From assembly GCF_014192015.1 (NCBI RefSeq), contig NZ_JACHXJ010000001.1, positions 1,488,001-1,552,000 of the forward strand: 64,000 bases of DNA, read 5' to 3'. Both the position numbers and the translations under genes were made by a program. Shown here piece by piece: positions 43,137-52,690 of the stretch. The notes beneath the pieces were generated by a model. That model was not told the DNA's origin. It did not search any database and worked only from the letters and a program-made list of their open reading frames with translations. Origin of the DNA: Paenibacillus rhizosphaerae. Lineage in GTDB: Bacteria > Bacillota > Bacilli > Paenibacillales > Paenibacillaceae. Every line of letters begins with the position of its first letter. The stretch's first letter is position 1.

Positions 43137-44672
43137 CTATGCTCCGGTAATTCTCGGCATTGGCATGGATTCTTTGCCGAGCTCCGCCCAGGCGTATTTC
43201 AGCAGGAGTTCGGTTTTGAGGGCCGCGTGCTCCGGATCATCCCATAAATTGTTCAGCTCTCCGGGGTCTTCCTGCAGATCGAAGATTTCACCGTAAGTCT
43301 GATTGTAGTAGACCGTGATTTTATAGCGTTCATCTACATACGTTTTTTGGTGGATGGTGGTCGGTTCATGCCTGAACTCACACATAGCGTGATCCCGCGC
43401 TTGCGCGGCTTCCCCGAGCCATACCTTCTTCTGGTCGATGCCCGTCATGGCATAAGGAACCGGCAGATCGCATAGGGACAAGAAGGTCGGAGCCAGGTCC
43501 ACCAAAGATTGAATGGCGCTGCTCCGCTTGCCGGCCGGCACTTCACCGGGATACCGGACGATAAACGGCAGCTTGATCAAGTCCTCATAATGAAACCCGC
43601 CCTTTGCCTGCAGACCGTGCTGTCCGAAGAAATGCCCATGATCCGACGTAAAGACGACGATCGTGTTATCGGCCATTCCCAGCTCCTCCAGCTTATCGAG
43701 AATATGCCCGATGTACTTATCCATCATGCTGATCATGCCGTAATAGACGGCGACCAGCTTTTTCTTGTCATAGGCCGTCAATCGCTTCCTGCTGCCGTAC
43801 TCGTAATAATGATGCGAACGGTAACCGTGAATGCCATGTCCCGTTTCCTGCAGGTATGTGAAGTCGGGATGCGCCTCCTGCGTTTTGGCAAAATGCGGCG
43901 GATTGCGGTCATGCTCGCCCGGAACCATCTCCGGGATGGTGAGCTGTTCGGGATCGTACATCGTATCCCATGGCTCGGGAACGAGGTATTCCGGGTGCGG
44001 GTCGAAGAAGCTGGACCACAGGAAAAAGCTTTCGTCGTTTTCATGATATTGTTCCAGTAAAGCATTGGTCCGCTCGGCGATCCAGGTATTGTAATGGTAC
44101 TCTTCGGGGATCGGCCATTTATACGTTTGATCCCGGTCCATGGTGCCCGTAGGCGGCAGGAAGTAGTCTCTCCAGTTATGGCAGCCTTTCTCTTCCATCC
44201 ACAGCGCATAATGCTGTCCGACATGGGCTTCATTGGTGTGGTTCCGCGCCAGCTCCACGTGGTCAAAACCGTAGAACCCACCTTTGTAATTTTTCCAAAA
44301 CTCCAAATCCTGAAGAATGGGGTAGGCTTCCAGGGACGGAAATTCCTCGGTCGACGTTAGCGGCTGAAAATGTGCTTTACCGATCAGCCCGGTCCGGTAA
44401 CCGGCTTGCTTGAAATCTTCGCCTACCGTATGTCGGTCCTCCAGCAATTTGGTGCCGAGCGTCCACGCGCCATGCTGGCTCGGGTACATGCCGGTAATCA
44501 TCGAAGCACGGCTCGGCGTGCAGGTCGGATTGGGGCAATACGCCCGATCGAACGTGGTCCCTTCCCGGACAAGCCGGTCCAGATTCGGGGTATGTATTTC
44601 AGGATTAAAGGCGCCAATCGTATTCCAGTGCTGCTGATCGCTGGTAATGAACAAAATATTAGGTTTCTTCAT
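43137..44672 (-). CDS. Type I (formylglycine) sulfatase
   Basis: 511 residues. KPNILFITSDQQHWNTIGAF supplies the N-terminal metal-binding Asp (SDQ). CTPSRASMITG carries the maturation signature C-x-P-x-R with Cys51, which must be oxidised to formylglycine by an FGE or anSME enzyme not found in this window. VVFTSDHGHFFGQHG completes the metal site. No signal peptide, so an intracellular enzyme on imported sulfated sugars, or a phosphonate/choline-sulfatase-like relative. Convergent with the GH95-like gene and divergent from an AraC gene. The nearest substrate guess is a sulfated fucose- or galactose-containing sugar. Confidence 0.88.
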   Translation of the reverse strand: MKKPNILFITSDQQHWNTIGAFNPEIHTPNLDRLVREGTTFDRAYCPNPTCTPSRASMITGMYPSQHGAWTLGTKLLEDRHTVGEDFKQAGYRTGLIGKAHFQPLTSTEEFPSLEAYPILQDLEFWKNYKGGFYGFDHVELARNHTNEAHVGQHYALWMEEKGCHNWRDYFLPPTGTMDRDQTYKWPIPEEYHYNTWIAERTNALLEQYHENDESFFLWSSFFDPHPEYLVPEPWDTMYDPEQLTIPEMVPGEHDRNPPHFAKTQEAHPDFTYLQETGHGIHGYRSHHYYEYGSRKRLTAYDKKKLVAVYYGMISMMDKYIGHILDKLEELGMADNTIVVFTSDHGHFFGQHGLQAKGGFHYEDLIKLPFIVRYPGEVPAGKRSSAIQSLVDLAPTFLSLCDLPVPYAMTGIDQKKVWLGEAAQARDHAMCEFRHEPTTIHQKTYVDERYKITVYYNQTYGEIFDLQEDPGELNNLWDDPEHAALKTELLLKYAWAELGKESMPMPRITGA

Positions 44673-44732
44673 CCGTCATCCTCCTCGAACTGATTATATG
44701 TAAAGGGGTGCTCAAAGAGAATGGCGTATTGT

Positions 44733-44748
44733 ATGATAGATTTATCAT
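44733..44748. promoter_or_regulatory. Inverted repeat between sulfatase and AraC genes
   Basis: ATGATA-GATT-TATCAT is a 6-bp perfect inverted repeat in the divergent region. It could bind the adjacent AraC regulator. Weak evidence. Confidence 0.3.
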
Positions 44749-44789
44749 TTTGTCGGTTCATGTAAAGGTGATTGGGAGGATGAGAATAC

Positions 44790-45665
44790 ATGATGCAGGA
44801 ATATGATCACGAATTCGCGGAGTTTTTATATTACACGCCGACCAGGATCGACAAAGGCACTCCATTCTGGTTGGTCAGGGCGGGTCAGAGTACGGCTAAG
44901 CCGGGATACCGGATCGGTCCGCGCAGAATTGAATGCTACAGTATTCATTTTGTCAGGGCTGGCAGCCTGATGGTTGAATATGAGGGGCACACGTACAGGC
45001 TCCAGGCAGGCGATGCCTTTTGCATGTATCCGAACCGTACCTATATGTATTACAAGCCGGACGACGATCATTCTCTGCAGTTAACATGGCTGGCCATGGA
45101 TGGTTCCGGCATGGAACCGATGCTGAATCTGGCAGGCTTTCACCCGGATGTACCCTGCTCCAGAGGGCTGTGGAGTCCCGAAGCAGCGAACTTGATCCGG
45201 CGCCTGTTTGCGGAGTGGAAGGAAGGTAAGACGGATCAGGTTGCCGCCGCCTTAAACCTAAAAGGGTTGCTGTACCAGGTGTTATCCCAGCTTATCTCAA
45301 GCTCCAAAGCAGCGGAAGAACCTCATCGGCCCGCTGCAACAGTGATAAAAAAAAGCAAAGCATCCCAGTGGACCGAGTACATCGATTGGCATGCCGCGGA
45401 GGGGATCACCGTTCAGCAGGTAGCCGAATATGCCGGCCTGAACCGTACCTATTTTTCGACACAGTTTACGAAGTTTGTAGGGATGACGCCAGCCGAGTAT
45501 ATTGCCAAGGTCAAGATGGACAAGGCCAAGCAAATGCTGTCCGGGACGTCGGCCGCCGTTACGGAGATCGCCTATTCCCTTGGCTATCCGACCCTGTTTG
45601 CATTTACCCGTGCCTTTAAAAACTACTGTTCGATGTCCCCGTCAGCGTACCGGAAGCAGCGCTAA
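44790..45665 (+). CDS. AraC-family transcriptional regulator
   Basis: 291 residues starting at ATG 44790 (or 44793) behind GGGAGGA. The N-terminal cupin-like sensor carries YRLQAGDAFCMYPNRTYMYY. The linker has a basic KKSKASQW run. The C-terminal HTH pair lies at about 195-290 (ITVQQVAEYAGLNRTYFSTQF; VTEIAYSLGYPTLFAFTRAF). It is divergent from the sulfatase gene, with an inverted repeat between them, so the sulfatase and GH95-like locus is its likely target. Confidence 0.87.
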   Translation: MMQEYDHEFAEFLYYTPTRIDKGTPFWLVRAGQSTAKPGYRIGPRRIECYSIHFVRAGSLMVEYEGHTYRLQAGDAFCMYPNRTYMYYKPDDDHSLQLTWLAMDGSGMEPMLNLAGFHPDVPCSRGLWSPEAANLIRRLFAEWKEGKTDQVAAALNLKGLLYQVLSQLISSSKAAEEPHRPAATVIKKSKASQWTEYIDWHAAEGITVQQVAEYAGLNRTYFSTQFTKFVGMTPAEYIAKVKMDKAKQMLSGTSAAVTEIAYSLGYPTLFAFTRAFKNYCSMSPSAYRKQR

Positions 45666-45687
45666 ATTTTGGGGAAGATGATGCATT

Positions 45688-45720
45688 AAGAGGACGCCAC
45701 CTAAAACGGCATCCTCTTTG
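45688..45720. terminator. Bidirectional terminator between AraC and LysR genes
   Basis: AAGAGGA-GCC and GGC-TCCTCTT form a stem with a single mismatch pair, followed by TTG. It lies between convergent genes. Confidence 0.7.
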
Positions 45721-45749
45721 CATTGGTCTCTCTAGTGTTCTGCGGACGA

Positions 45750-46628
45750 CTAATGGACCACCTCGATAAATCTTGTTGCTGCTGCCGAAATCGGCATGTT
45801 TCGCATCACCATGAGGCCTACCTTGGAAGGGGGGATCTCAACATCCAGCTCAATTTCAAAAAGAGAGCCTTCCTTCAGCTCTTTCGCTACGAATTCGCGC
45901 GTGACATACGAAATGCCCAGCCCTCGCTTGGCGAATTCGATCAGCAAATCGACGCTTCCCACCTCGATGTCGGGCTTCAGCTCGTGTCCGTATTTTTCAA
46001 ACAGCTCTGTAATGGCCATACGCACCCGGCTGTTCCGTGAGAACAGAATTACGGGATATTCCATCAGCTGTTCCATGGACAGCGCCTGTCCTTTCAGCTC
46101 CGCATATCGTTCGCCCGCCACAAAGCAGTCCTGCAGCTCAATGCTCTCTGTTACCTCCAGCTGGGAGTCAAAGATCGGCATCCGAACAACGCCGAGGTCG
46201 ATCCGTCCCTCCTTCAGATAGGAGATCACTTCCGGTGTCGTGCCGTGATTCAGGTGCAGCTTGATTCCCGGATACTTGACATGGAAGTCCTCGAGAAAAG
46301 GAAGCAAATAGTGCTTGAACAACGAATCGCTTCCGCCGATCCGCAGCTCGCCGCTGTCCAAATTTTTGAGGGCCACCATTTTTTCTTCTGCCAGCGAAAT
46401 GAGGATTTGTGATTGCTCAATATAGGAAAATAAAATCTTGCCTTCCTGTGTCAGGCTGACCCCTTTGGAGTTGCGATAAAACAACGTGACGCCGATCCGC
46501 TCCTCCAGCTGCTTGATAGCATGGCTGACGCTAGGTTGTGTCAGGTACAGTGCCTTGGCAGCCTGCGTTAAACTTCCCGTCTTTGCGGCCCAATAAAACA
46601 CTTTATACAACTCGTAATTGTTAGTCAT
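45750..46628 (-). CDS. LysR-family transcriptional regulator
   Basis: 292 residues from ATG 46628 behind TGAGGAG. N-terminal HTH: YKVFYWAAKTGSLTQAAKAL, then QPSVSHAIKQLEERIGVTLF. Effector domain at about 90-285 (ELRIGGSDSLFKHYLLPFL). It is divergent from zwf with about 150 bases between the genes, so control of the oxidative pentose phosphate operon is the simplest inference. Similar regulators (YofA/CbbR-like) control central metabolism genes. The effector is unknown. Confidence 0.88.
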   Translation of the reverse strand: MTNNYELYKVFYWAAKTGSLTQAAKALYLTQPSVSHAIKQLEERIGVTLFYRNSKGVSLTQEGKILFSYIEQSQILISLAEEKMVALKNLDSGELRIGGSDSLFKHYLLPFLEDFHVKYPGIKLHLNHGTTPEVISYLKEGRIDLGVVRMPIFDSQLEVTESIELQDCFVAGERYAELKGQALSMEQLMEYPVILFSRNSRVRMAITELFEKYGHELKPDIEVGSVDLLIEFAKRGLGISYVTREFVAKELKEGSLFEIELDVEIPPSKVGLMVMRNMPISAAATRFIEVVH

Positions 46629-46777
46629 AGATATGGTCTATATCTCCTCAGAAATATATTGATTACATGTATGGCACATATTTGTATTATAGTGAATCCA
46701 AGACACAGAAACCAGAGCTTTTTCGACAGCAGCAAAAAGTGGAAGTCGTAGAGCTTTGAAAGGAAGGAGCAATTGAG

Positions 46778-48301
46778 ATGAATCCTACAACTTTTGTATT
46801 GTTTGGTGCGACTGGCGATTTGGCCAAGCGCAAAATATACCCTGCTCTGTATCATTTATATATTCATGGAAAGCTTCCGGAAGCTTTCTCCGTGATCGGC
46901 CTCGGCCGTAAAGAAATGACGGATGAGACATTCCAGGCTCACGTCAAGCAGTCGCTGTACGACTTTTACCGGCTGGACGTGAAAGAGGACGACTCCCTGC
47001 AGTCTTTCATCCGGCTCTTCGGATTCAACATCCTGCACATTGATGAGACGGATCACTTCGTCCGGTTAAAAGATCGGGTGGAAGCCTGGGAGCAAGGAAT
47101 CGGCGGTAACGCGAACCGCTTGTTCTACTTGTCCGTTGCTCCGAACTTCTTCGGTACGATCGCTTCCCAAATCGAGAACAGCGGTCTTGGCAGCGTATCA
47201 GGCTGGAAACGCCTCGTGATCGAGAAGCCGTTCGGCCATGACGTTGCTTCGGCCCGCGAGCTGAACGCCCAGCTCAGCCAAGCTTTTGCGGAAGAAGAAA
47301 TTTACCGGATCGACCATTACCTCGGCAAATCCATGGTACAGCGGCTTGAAGCATTGAAGCAGGCGAATCCTGTGATTCAGGCGCTGTGGACGAACCGCTT
47401 TATCGCCAACGTCCAAATTACGGCCGACGAAACTGTAGGCGTAGAGGAGCGCGCTGGATACTACGATAAAGCCGGCGCCCTGCGGGATATGTTCCAGAAC
47501 CACATGATGCAGCTGCTCATGATGCTGACCATTCACGCACCGCACAACATGGCTTCGGCAGAGAACGTCCAGCTCAAGAAAAAGCAAGTGCTTGAAGCGC
47601 TGGATCCGCTGCAAAAGCAGGATGTGCTTACCAACATCGTGCGCGGGCAATACACAGCCGGATCCATTCAAGGCAAACCGGTTCCTGCATACACAGCCGA
47701 GCCCGGCATCTCCGAGGGTTCGATGAACGATACGTTTATCGCGGCCAAGCTGCATATCGATAATTACTACTGGCGCGGCGTTCCGTTCTACATCCGGACA
47801 GGCAAACGTCTGGCCTCGAAGAGCACGCGCATCGTGATCGAATTCAAGGAACCGCTCACCACGGCGACGCAAGCAGAGCAGGCCACCGTGCCGAACCTGC
47901 TGGTCATTGAAATCGGCCCGAAGGAAGGCATTACGCTGCAGCTCAATGCAAAAGACCCGGATCACCCGAACGGCTTTAAACCGGTATACATCGATATGTA
48001 TCCGGACCGCAAAGAAGCCCAGGAAGCTTACGAAACGCTGATTCACGATGCACTGAACGGAGATTCGACTTTCTTCGTCCATTGGGATGAGGTCGACCTG
48101 TCCTGGCAGTGGGTGCAGCCGATCCTGGAAGCCTTCGCCGCGGGTGAGGTGCCGCTGCATCCTTATGCCGCCGGCTCGCACGGTCCGGAAGCGGCTCACG
48201 AGCTGCTTGCCGCAGACGGATTCCATTGGTGGTTCGACGAGGAAGGGGAAGCCGGCCAGGCCGCTTCCGAGCCGCTTGTCGAGCAAGTTACCGCCAGCTG
48301 A
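46778..48301 (+). CDS. zwf: Glucose-6-phosphate 1-dehydrogenase
   Basis: 507 residues. NADP-binding GATGDLAKRK is at 9-18, the catalytic signature RIDHYLGKSMVQRL holds the substrate-binding His and Lys, and EKPFGHD is present. Oxidises glucose-6-phosphate to 6-phosphogluconolactone with NADP, the entry to the oxidative pentose phosphate pathway. It starts behind GGAAGGAG and is followed by a transaldolase and 6-phosphogluconate dehydrogenase on the same strand with no terminator between. 6-phosphogluconolactonase is not in the cluster. Confidence 0.97.
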   Translation: MNPTTFVLFGATGDLAKRKIYPALYHLYIHGKLPEAFSVIGLGRKEMTDETFQAHVKQSLYDFYRLDVKEDDSLQSFIRLFGFNILHIDETDHFVRLKDRVEAWEQGIGGNANRLFYLSVAPNFFGTIASQIENSGLGSVSGWKRLVIEKPFGHDVASARELNAQLSQAFAEEEIYRIDHYLGKSMVQRLEALKQANPVIQALWTNRFIANVQITADETVGVEERAGYYDKAGALRDMFQNHMMQLLMMLTIHAPHNMASAENVQLKKKQVLEALDPLQKQDVLTNIVRGQYTAGSIQGKPVPAYTAEPGISEGSMNDTFIAAKLHIDNYYWRGVPFYIRTGKRLASKSTRIVIEFKEPLTTATQAEQATVPNLLVIEIGPKEGITLQLNAKDPDHPNGFKPVYIDMYPDRKEAQEAYETLIHDALNGDSTFFVHWDEVDLSWQWVQPILEAFAAGEVPLHPYAAGSHGPEAAHELLAADGFHWWFDEEGEAGQAASEPLVEQVTAS

Positions 48302-48365
48302 TTTTGGGTTCTATGCTCGGTTTACCGAGCCAATCATATATTGAACATTCACAGGAGGTTGTAAG

Positions 48366-49031
48366 ATGAAATTTTTTATTGATACCGCCAATCTGCAGGA
48401 TATTCAATCCGCCTACAAAATCGGGGTTCTGTCCGGAGTCACCACGAATCCGTCCCTGGTTGCCAAGGAAGGCGTGAAATTCGAAGACCGGATCGCCGAG
48501 ATTTGCCAGGCTGTGCCGGAAGTGGAGTCTGTGTCGGCGGAAGTGACGCCGGATGCGGAAACCGCTGAGGAAATGATCGCGCAGGCAAATGAGCTGATCA
48601 AGATCAACAACAACGATGAGAAAATCACGATCAAGCTGCCGATGACCCTTGCCGGTCTGGAAGCCTGCCGTTATTTGTCCCAAAAAGGGGTCAAAACGAA
48701 CGTGACCCTGATCTTTACCGTGAATCAGGCGCTGCTGGCAGCCCGTGCCGGGGCAACTTACGTATCGCCATTCCTGGGTCGTCTGGACGACATTTCCGAA
48801 GACGGCGTTCTACTGGTGGACAAAATTGCGCAGCTGTTCCGCACGCATAACCTGGACACGCAAATTATCGCAGCTTCGGTACGCCATCCGGACCATGTCA
48901 CCCGCGTCGCCATGGCTGGCGCCCACATTGCGACCGTTCCGTTCGGCGTGATTGCACAAATCGCCAAGCACCCGTTGACGGACCAAGGTTTGGTTAAATT
49001 TGCGGCCGACTGGAAAAGCAGCGTCAAGTAA
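48366..49031 (+). CDS. Transaldolase, fructose-6-phosphate aldolase family
   Basis: 221 residues, the short Fsa/TalC type. [20 protein letters not shown] and [13 protein letters not shown] are family signatures, and [14 protein letters not shown] carries the Schiff-base Lys. In Firmicutes enzymes of this length mostly act as transaldolase (sedoheptulose-7-P plus glyceraldehyde-3-P). It lies between zwf and gndA, which supports the pentose phosphate role. Start behind CAGGAGG. Confidence 0.93.
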   Translation: MKFFIDTANLQDIQSAYKIGVLSGVTTNPSLVAKEGVKFEDRIAEICQAVPEVESVSAEVTPDAETAEEMIAQANELIKINNNDEKITIKLPMTLAGLEACRYLSQKGVKTNVTLIFTVNQALLAARAGATYVSPFLGRLDDISEDGVLLVDKIAQLFRTHNLDTQIIAASVRHPDHVTRVAMAGAHIATVPFGVIAQIAKHPLTDQGLVKFAADWKSSVK

Positions 49032-49061
49032 AAAGAGAGAGATCTGGAGGAGAGAGAAACG

Positions 49062-50480
49062 ATGAGCAAACAGCAAATCGGTGTGGCCGGTCTTGCCGTC
49101 ATGGGTAAAAACCTGGCTATGAATATGGAAAGCAAAGGCTTCGCAGTCGCTTTATATAACCGTTCGCCGGAAAAAACGAAAGAACTGCTCGCCGAAGCCG
49201 AAGGGAAAAACTTCGTCGGCACATTCAGCATCGAGGAGTTTGTGCAGTCCCTGGAAACACCACGCAAAATTATGATGATGGTCAAAGCCGGCGGACCGAC
49301 AGACGCACTGATCGAGCAGCTCGTTCCGCATCTGGAAGAGGGGGACATCCTGATTGACGGCGGGAACGCCTTCTTCCCGGATACCGAGCGCAGATATCGG
49401 GAGCTTCAGGCGAAGGGCATCCGCTTCATCGGAGCCGGAGTATCCGGCGGCGAAGAAGGTGCCCTGAAAGGACCGGCCATTATGCCTGGCGGCCAGAAGG
49501 ACGCTTACGAGCTCGTTGAACCGATCCTTACGGCCATCTCAGCCAAAGTCAATGGAGATCCTTGCTCGACGTACATCGGTGAAGGGGGATCCGGCCATTA
49601 CGTGAAAATGGTCCATAACGGCATTGAGTATGGCGACATGCAGCTGATCGGCGAAGCCTATCACCTGCTGAAGGATGTGCTGGGACTCGGAACGGAAGAG
49701 CTGCACGACATTTTCACTGAGTGGAACCGTGGCGAGCTGGACAGCTACCTGATCGAGATTACGGCTGATATTTTCTCCAAGAAGGATCCCGACACCGGCA
49801 AACCGATGGTTGACGTCATTCTGGATGCGGCGGGACAAAAGGGAACAGGTAAATGGACGAGCCAGAGCTCGCTGGATCTCGGCGTACCGCTGTCCATCGT
49901 GACCGAATCGGTATTTGCCCGCTTCTTGTCCGCGATGAAGGAAGAGCGTGTGGAGGCGAGCAAAATCCTGAAAGGGCCGCACACCGCTCCATATGAAGGC
50001 GATGAGCGGGAGTTCGTGGAAGCCGTACGCAAGGCGCTGTACGCCAGCAAAATCTGTTCGTACGCCCAAGGCTTCGCGCAGCTCCGTGCCGCATCCGAAG
50101 AGTTTAACTGGAATCTGAACTTCGGCAGCATTGCGATGATTTTCCGAGGCGGCTGCATTATCCGCGCCCGTTTCCTGGAAAACATCAAGCAGGCTTACGA
50201 CAAAAATCCGGAACTGAAGAATCTTCTTCTGGACGATTACTTCGGCTGGGTCGTTACCAACTACCAGGATGCTTGGAGAAACGTTGTGGCCGTTGCCATG
50301 CAGCGCGGCATTCCGGTTCCGGCCTTCGCTTCCGCACTGGCTTATTACGACAGCTACCGTACGGAGCGTCTGCCGGCCAACCTGCTGCAAGCGCAGCGCG
50401 ACTATTTTGGCGCGCATACGTTCCAGCGTGTCGACAAAGAAGGCACCTTCCATTTCCAATGGATCGAGTCCGAAGAATAA
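49062..50480 (+). CDS. gndA: 6-phosphogluconate dehydrogenase (decarboxylating)
   Basis: 472 residues, the standard length of the dimeric enzyme. Rossmann motif [16 protein letters not shown] and NADP-selecting NRSPEKT are at the N-terminus; [20 protein letters not shown] includes the catalytic Lys; the C-terminal helical tail wraps the dimer. Converts 6-phosphogluconate to ribulose-5-phosphate, CO2 and NADPH. Last gene of the zwf operon, closed by a strong terminator. It would also consume 6-phosphogluconate produced from gluconate. Confidence 0.97.
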   Translation: MSKQQIGVAGLAVMGKNLAMNMESKGFAVALYNRSPEKTKELLAEAEGKNFVGTFSIEEFVQSLETPRKIMMMVKAGGPTDALIEQLVPHLEEGDILIDGGNAFFPDTERRYRELQAKGIRFIGAGVSGGEEGALKGPAIMPGGQKDAYELVEPILTAISAKVNGDPCSTYIGEGGSGHYVKMVHNGIEYGDMQLIGEAYHLLKDVLGLGTEELHDIFTEWNRGELDSYLIEITADIFSKKDPDTGKPMVDVILDAAGQKGTGKWTSQSSLDLGVPLSIVTESVFARFLSAMKEERVEASKILKGPHTAPYEGDEREFVEAVRKALYASKICSYAQGFAQLRAASEEFNWNLNFGSIAMIFRGGCIIRARFLENIKQAYDKNPELKNLLLDDYFGWVVTNYQDAWRNVVAVAMQRGIPVPAFASALAYYDSYRTERLPANLLQAQRDYFGAHTFQRVDKEGTFHFQWIESEE

Positions 50481-50498
50481 TCGGTTAGTGTATTAAAG

Positions 50499-50540
50499 AA
50501 AGCGTGTCGATGCGAGAGCATCGGCACGCTTTTTTTGTTT
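50499..50540. terminator. Terminator of the zwf-transaldolase-gndA operon
   Basis: AAAGCGTGTCGATGC-GAGA-GCATCGGCACGCTTT is a long stem with a GNRA loop and seven T, able to act on both convergent transcripts. Confidence 0.93.
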
Positions 50541-50591
50541 AGCTATAAGAACGTTTAGGCGGCAGACGTATTTGATCAGCGAAGGGAACTC

Positions 50592-51098
50592 CTAGTCATC
50601 GAGTGGGCCGGTGTCATAAACGATTTGTCCTCGATCATCATATCCGGTAAACCGCATTGGCGGGTATTGCGGCTCATCCAAAAGCACATACCAGTATACG
50701 GTGCCGTCGGATGTTGAGATCAATTGGGCTTCGGTCTTTACTTTGCGTGTCTCTACGATGACGGTTCGGATATCCTTGTTATTGACCGTTCCGACAAACA
50801 TCGGACTAAGCTCGTTTAAGTTGCAGTAACTCCAATCTATATCCTGCTCAAGCTTGATATCCGAGTTTGTTCCGACGATCCAGGTCCAACTTTGACGCTT
50901 GTGCTTCAGCAGGCCAACATTGTATTGGTGGTCATTTCTATAGAAAACCACCGTATGCTTATTGTCTGGATCAAAGGTTTTTAAAATGTCGTCATAAGGA
51001 ATGTCGGATTCGTTCATTGCTTCTTCGATCGTAGATGGGGAATGGGAACAGCCCGCAATCAGTACGAAACATAACAGGATGAGCCATCTGATTTTCAT
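50592..51098 (-). CDS. Putative lipoprotein, hypothetical
   Basis: 168 residues. A short signal peptide ends in LIAGC with Cys17 as the lipid-modified residue, so it is anchored on the outer face of the membrane. The rest is a mixed beta/alpha domain (HTVVFYRNDHQYNVGLLKHK ... SWTWIVGTNSD) with no recognised family. It is rich in Trp and Tyr. Start behind GAAGGA. The neighbours (pentose phosphate operon, LysR) do not indicate a function. Confidence 0.7.
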   Translation of the reverse strand: MKIRWLILLCFVLIAGCSHSPSTIEEAMNESDIPYDDILKTFDPDNKHTVVFYRNDHQYNVGLLKHKRQSWTWIVGTNSDIKLEQDIDWSYCNLNELSPMFVGTVNNKDIRTVIVETRKVKTEAQLISTSDGTVYWYVLLDEPQYPPMRFTGYDDRGQIVYDTGPLDD

Positions 51099-51203
51099 TC
51101 GTCACATCCTTCACCAGAGATCACAGCGTACGGGTACTTTTCACTTCAATAGTAAGACGCAGTATTTCGTGGTTTGGTTGGAGCGGTAAATACATATTTT
51201 TGC

Positions 51204-52088
51204 TTAGGCATCCGATTTCTGCGCTCCCATCATCTCCACAATACACGAAATCGCCCTAGATGCCGCTGGGGAGCATTTCTTAAAGGACACCGCGGCTAGA
51301 GCAATGGACCTCGAAGCTTCCGGGGACAGCGGCCGGACCACCAGCCCTGCGGGAGCTGAAGCAAGGATCGTTTCCGGCAGGATGCTGACGCCGAGTCCGC
51401 TACGCACCATCGCCATGATGGCGTGGTCGTCCTCAAGCTCAAATCGCACGCGGGGAGCCGCTCGTTGTCCGTCAAACCACGCTCTCACATCCGTATCGCA
51501 GCCTTTGGCAGGCATAATAAACGGTTCATCCGCAATATCCTCCAGCGATATCGCAGATTTCATGCCTTGTTTATGGCCTGCCGGAAGAACGCACATCATC
51601 AGATCCCGTATGAGCGTCCTCGTTTCCAGGCCATGCGAAGAAGGCATATTCACGAATCCAAAGTCTGCAGTCCCATCGGCAATCCAGCGCTCGATATCGT
51701 GATAATGCCCGTCGAGCAGCCTGATTTCGATCTGCGGGTACTTCTGCTGGAAACGGTGAAGAATATCCGGCAGCCAATGGATCGATATGCTGGTGAATGT
51801 TCCAATGGTGACGGTTCCCCGCAGCAGCCCCTTGATCTGATCCGCCTCCTGCAGCATGTTTTCATGAAGTTGGAGCATTTCCTTCATATATCCCCACAAC
51901 CGTTCTCCGTCATGGGACAGCCGGACGCCAGACCGGCCCCGGGCAAGGATTTGGATGCCCAATTCCTGCTCCAGGCTGATGATGGCACGGCTTACTGCCG
52001 ACTGTGTTAAGCTCAACTGTTCCGCCGCTTTGGTCAGGTTTCCGGTTTCGACGACTTTTCCGAGAATTTCGTATTTCGCCAAGGTCAT
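51204..52088 (-). CDS. LysR-family transcriptional regulator
   Basis: 294 residues from ATG 52088 behind GGGAG. HTH: YEILGKVVETGNLTKAAEQL and QSAVSRAIISLEQELGIQIL. Effector domain at about 90-285 (VTIGTFTSISIHWLPDILHRF). It is divergent from a small monooxygenase-domain gene (116-base gap) and a PPOX-family gene beyond it, which are the probable targets. The ligand is unknown. Confidence 0.9.
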   Translation of the reverse strand: MTLAKYEILGKVVETGNLTKAAEQLSLTQSAVSRAIISLEQELGIQILARGRSGVRLSHDGERLWGYMKEMLQLHENMLQEADQIKGLLRGTVTIGTFTSISIHWLPDILHRFQQKYPQIEIRLLDGHYHDIERWIADGTADFGFVNMPSSHGLETRTLIRDLMMCVLPAGHKQGMKSAISLEDIADEPFIMPAKGCDTDVRAWFDGQRAAPRVRFELEDDHAIMAMVRSGLGVSILPETILASAPAGLVVRPLSPEASRSIALAAVSFKKCSPAASRAISCIVEMMGAQKSDA

Positions 52089-52203
52089 TTTCAAACACTC
52101 CCGCCATGAAAAATAATCATTACAACCATTTTAAACATTCATTTTATTTATTGTAAGAGTCTCGGTATAATTCAGATAAAAAACGGATAAGGGGAGAACA
52201 GGG

Positions 52204-52536
52204 ATGGGAGCTATAGCAAAAACGCCGCAACCGCCGTACTATGCGGTTATTTTTACTTCGGAAATGTCCGAAGGAGAGAACAGAGGGTACGGGAAAATGG
52301 GAGATAAGATGGTCGAGATCGCATCGAAACAGCCGGGTTTTCTCGGAGTCGAAAGCGTTCGGGGAACGGATGGGATCGGAATTACCGTCTCGTATTGGGA
52401 GTCGCTTGAGGCAATCAAGGCCTGGAAAGAAAATTCCCTGCACAGGGTGGCTCAGGACAAAGGGAAAACCGCGTGGTACGCACGGTTCGGTTTGCGGGTG
52501 AGCAAGGTCGAGAGGGACGATTTTATGAATATCTAA
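52204..52536 (+). CDS. Antibiotic-biosynthesis-monooxygenase (ABM) domain protein
   Basis: 110 residues, one dimeric ferredoxin-like beta-barrel domain: YYAVIFTSEMSEGENRGYG, KMVEIASKQPGFLGVESVRG, ITVSYWESLEAIKAWKENS and HRVAQDKGKTAWYARFGLRV. Related to HmoB/YdhR-type proteins. True monooxygenase activity is not certain. Start behind GGGGAG. It lies opposite the LysR gene, so it is probably LysR-controlled. Confidence 0.8.
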   Translation: MGAIAKTPQPPYYAVIFTSEMSEGENRGYGKMGDKMVEIASKQPGFLGVESVRGTDGIGITVSYWESLEAIKAWKENSLHRVAQDKGKTAWYARFGLRVSKVERDDFMNI

Positions 52537-52690
52537 GCCTAAACGAGCCCGAGTCTGAAGGGGAGCCCCCATTTCATGAACACTCATAACTAAAATGTAT
52601 GATTACGCGGTAAAAATATATTTTTAATATGCAGCGGACTAACATACAATGAATTTAATTAAGCGACAGAGTACGAATGGGGGGATTCAA

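Noticed and set aside
47198..48286. 362-codon minus frame opposite zwf
   Set aside because: Antisense shadow of a certain gene, with no start context.
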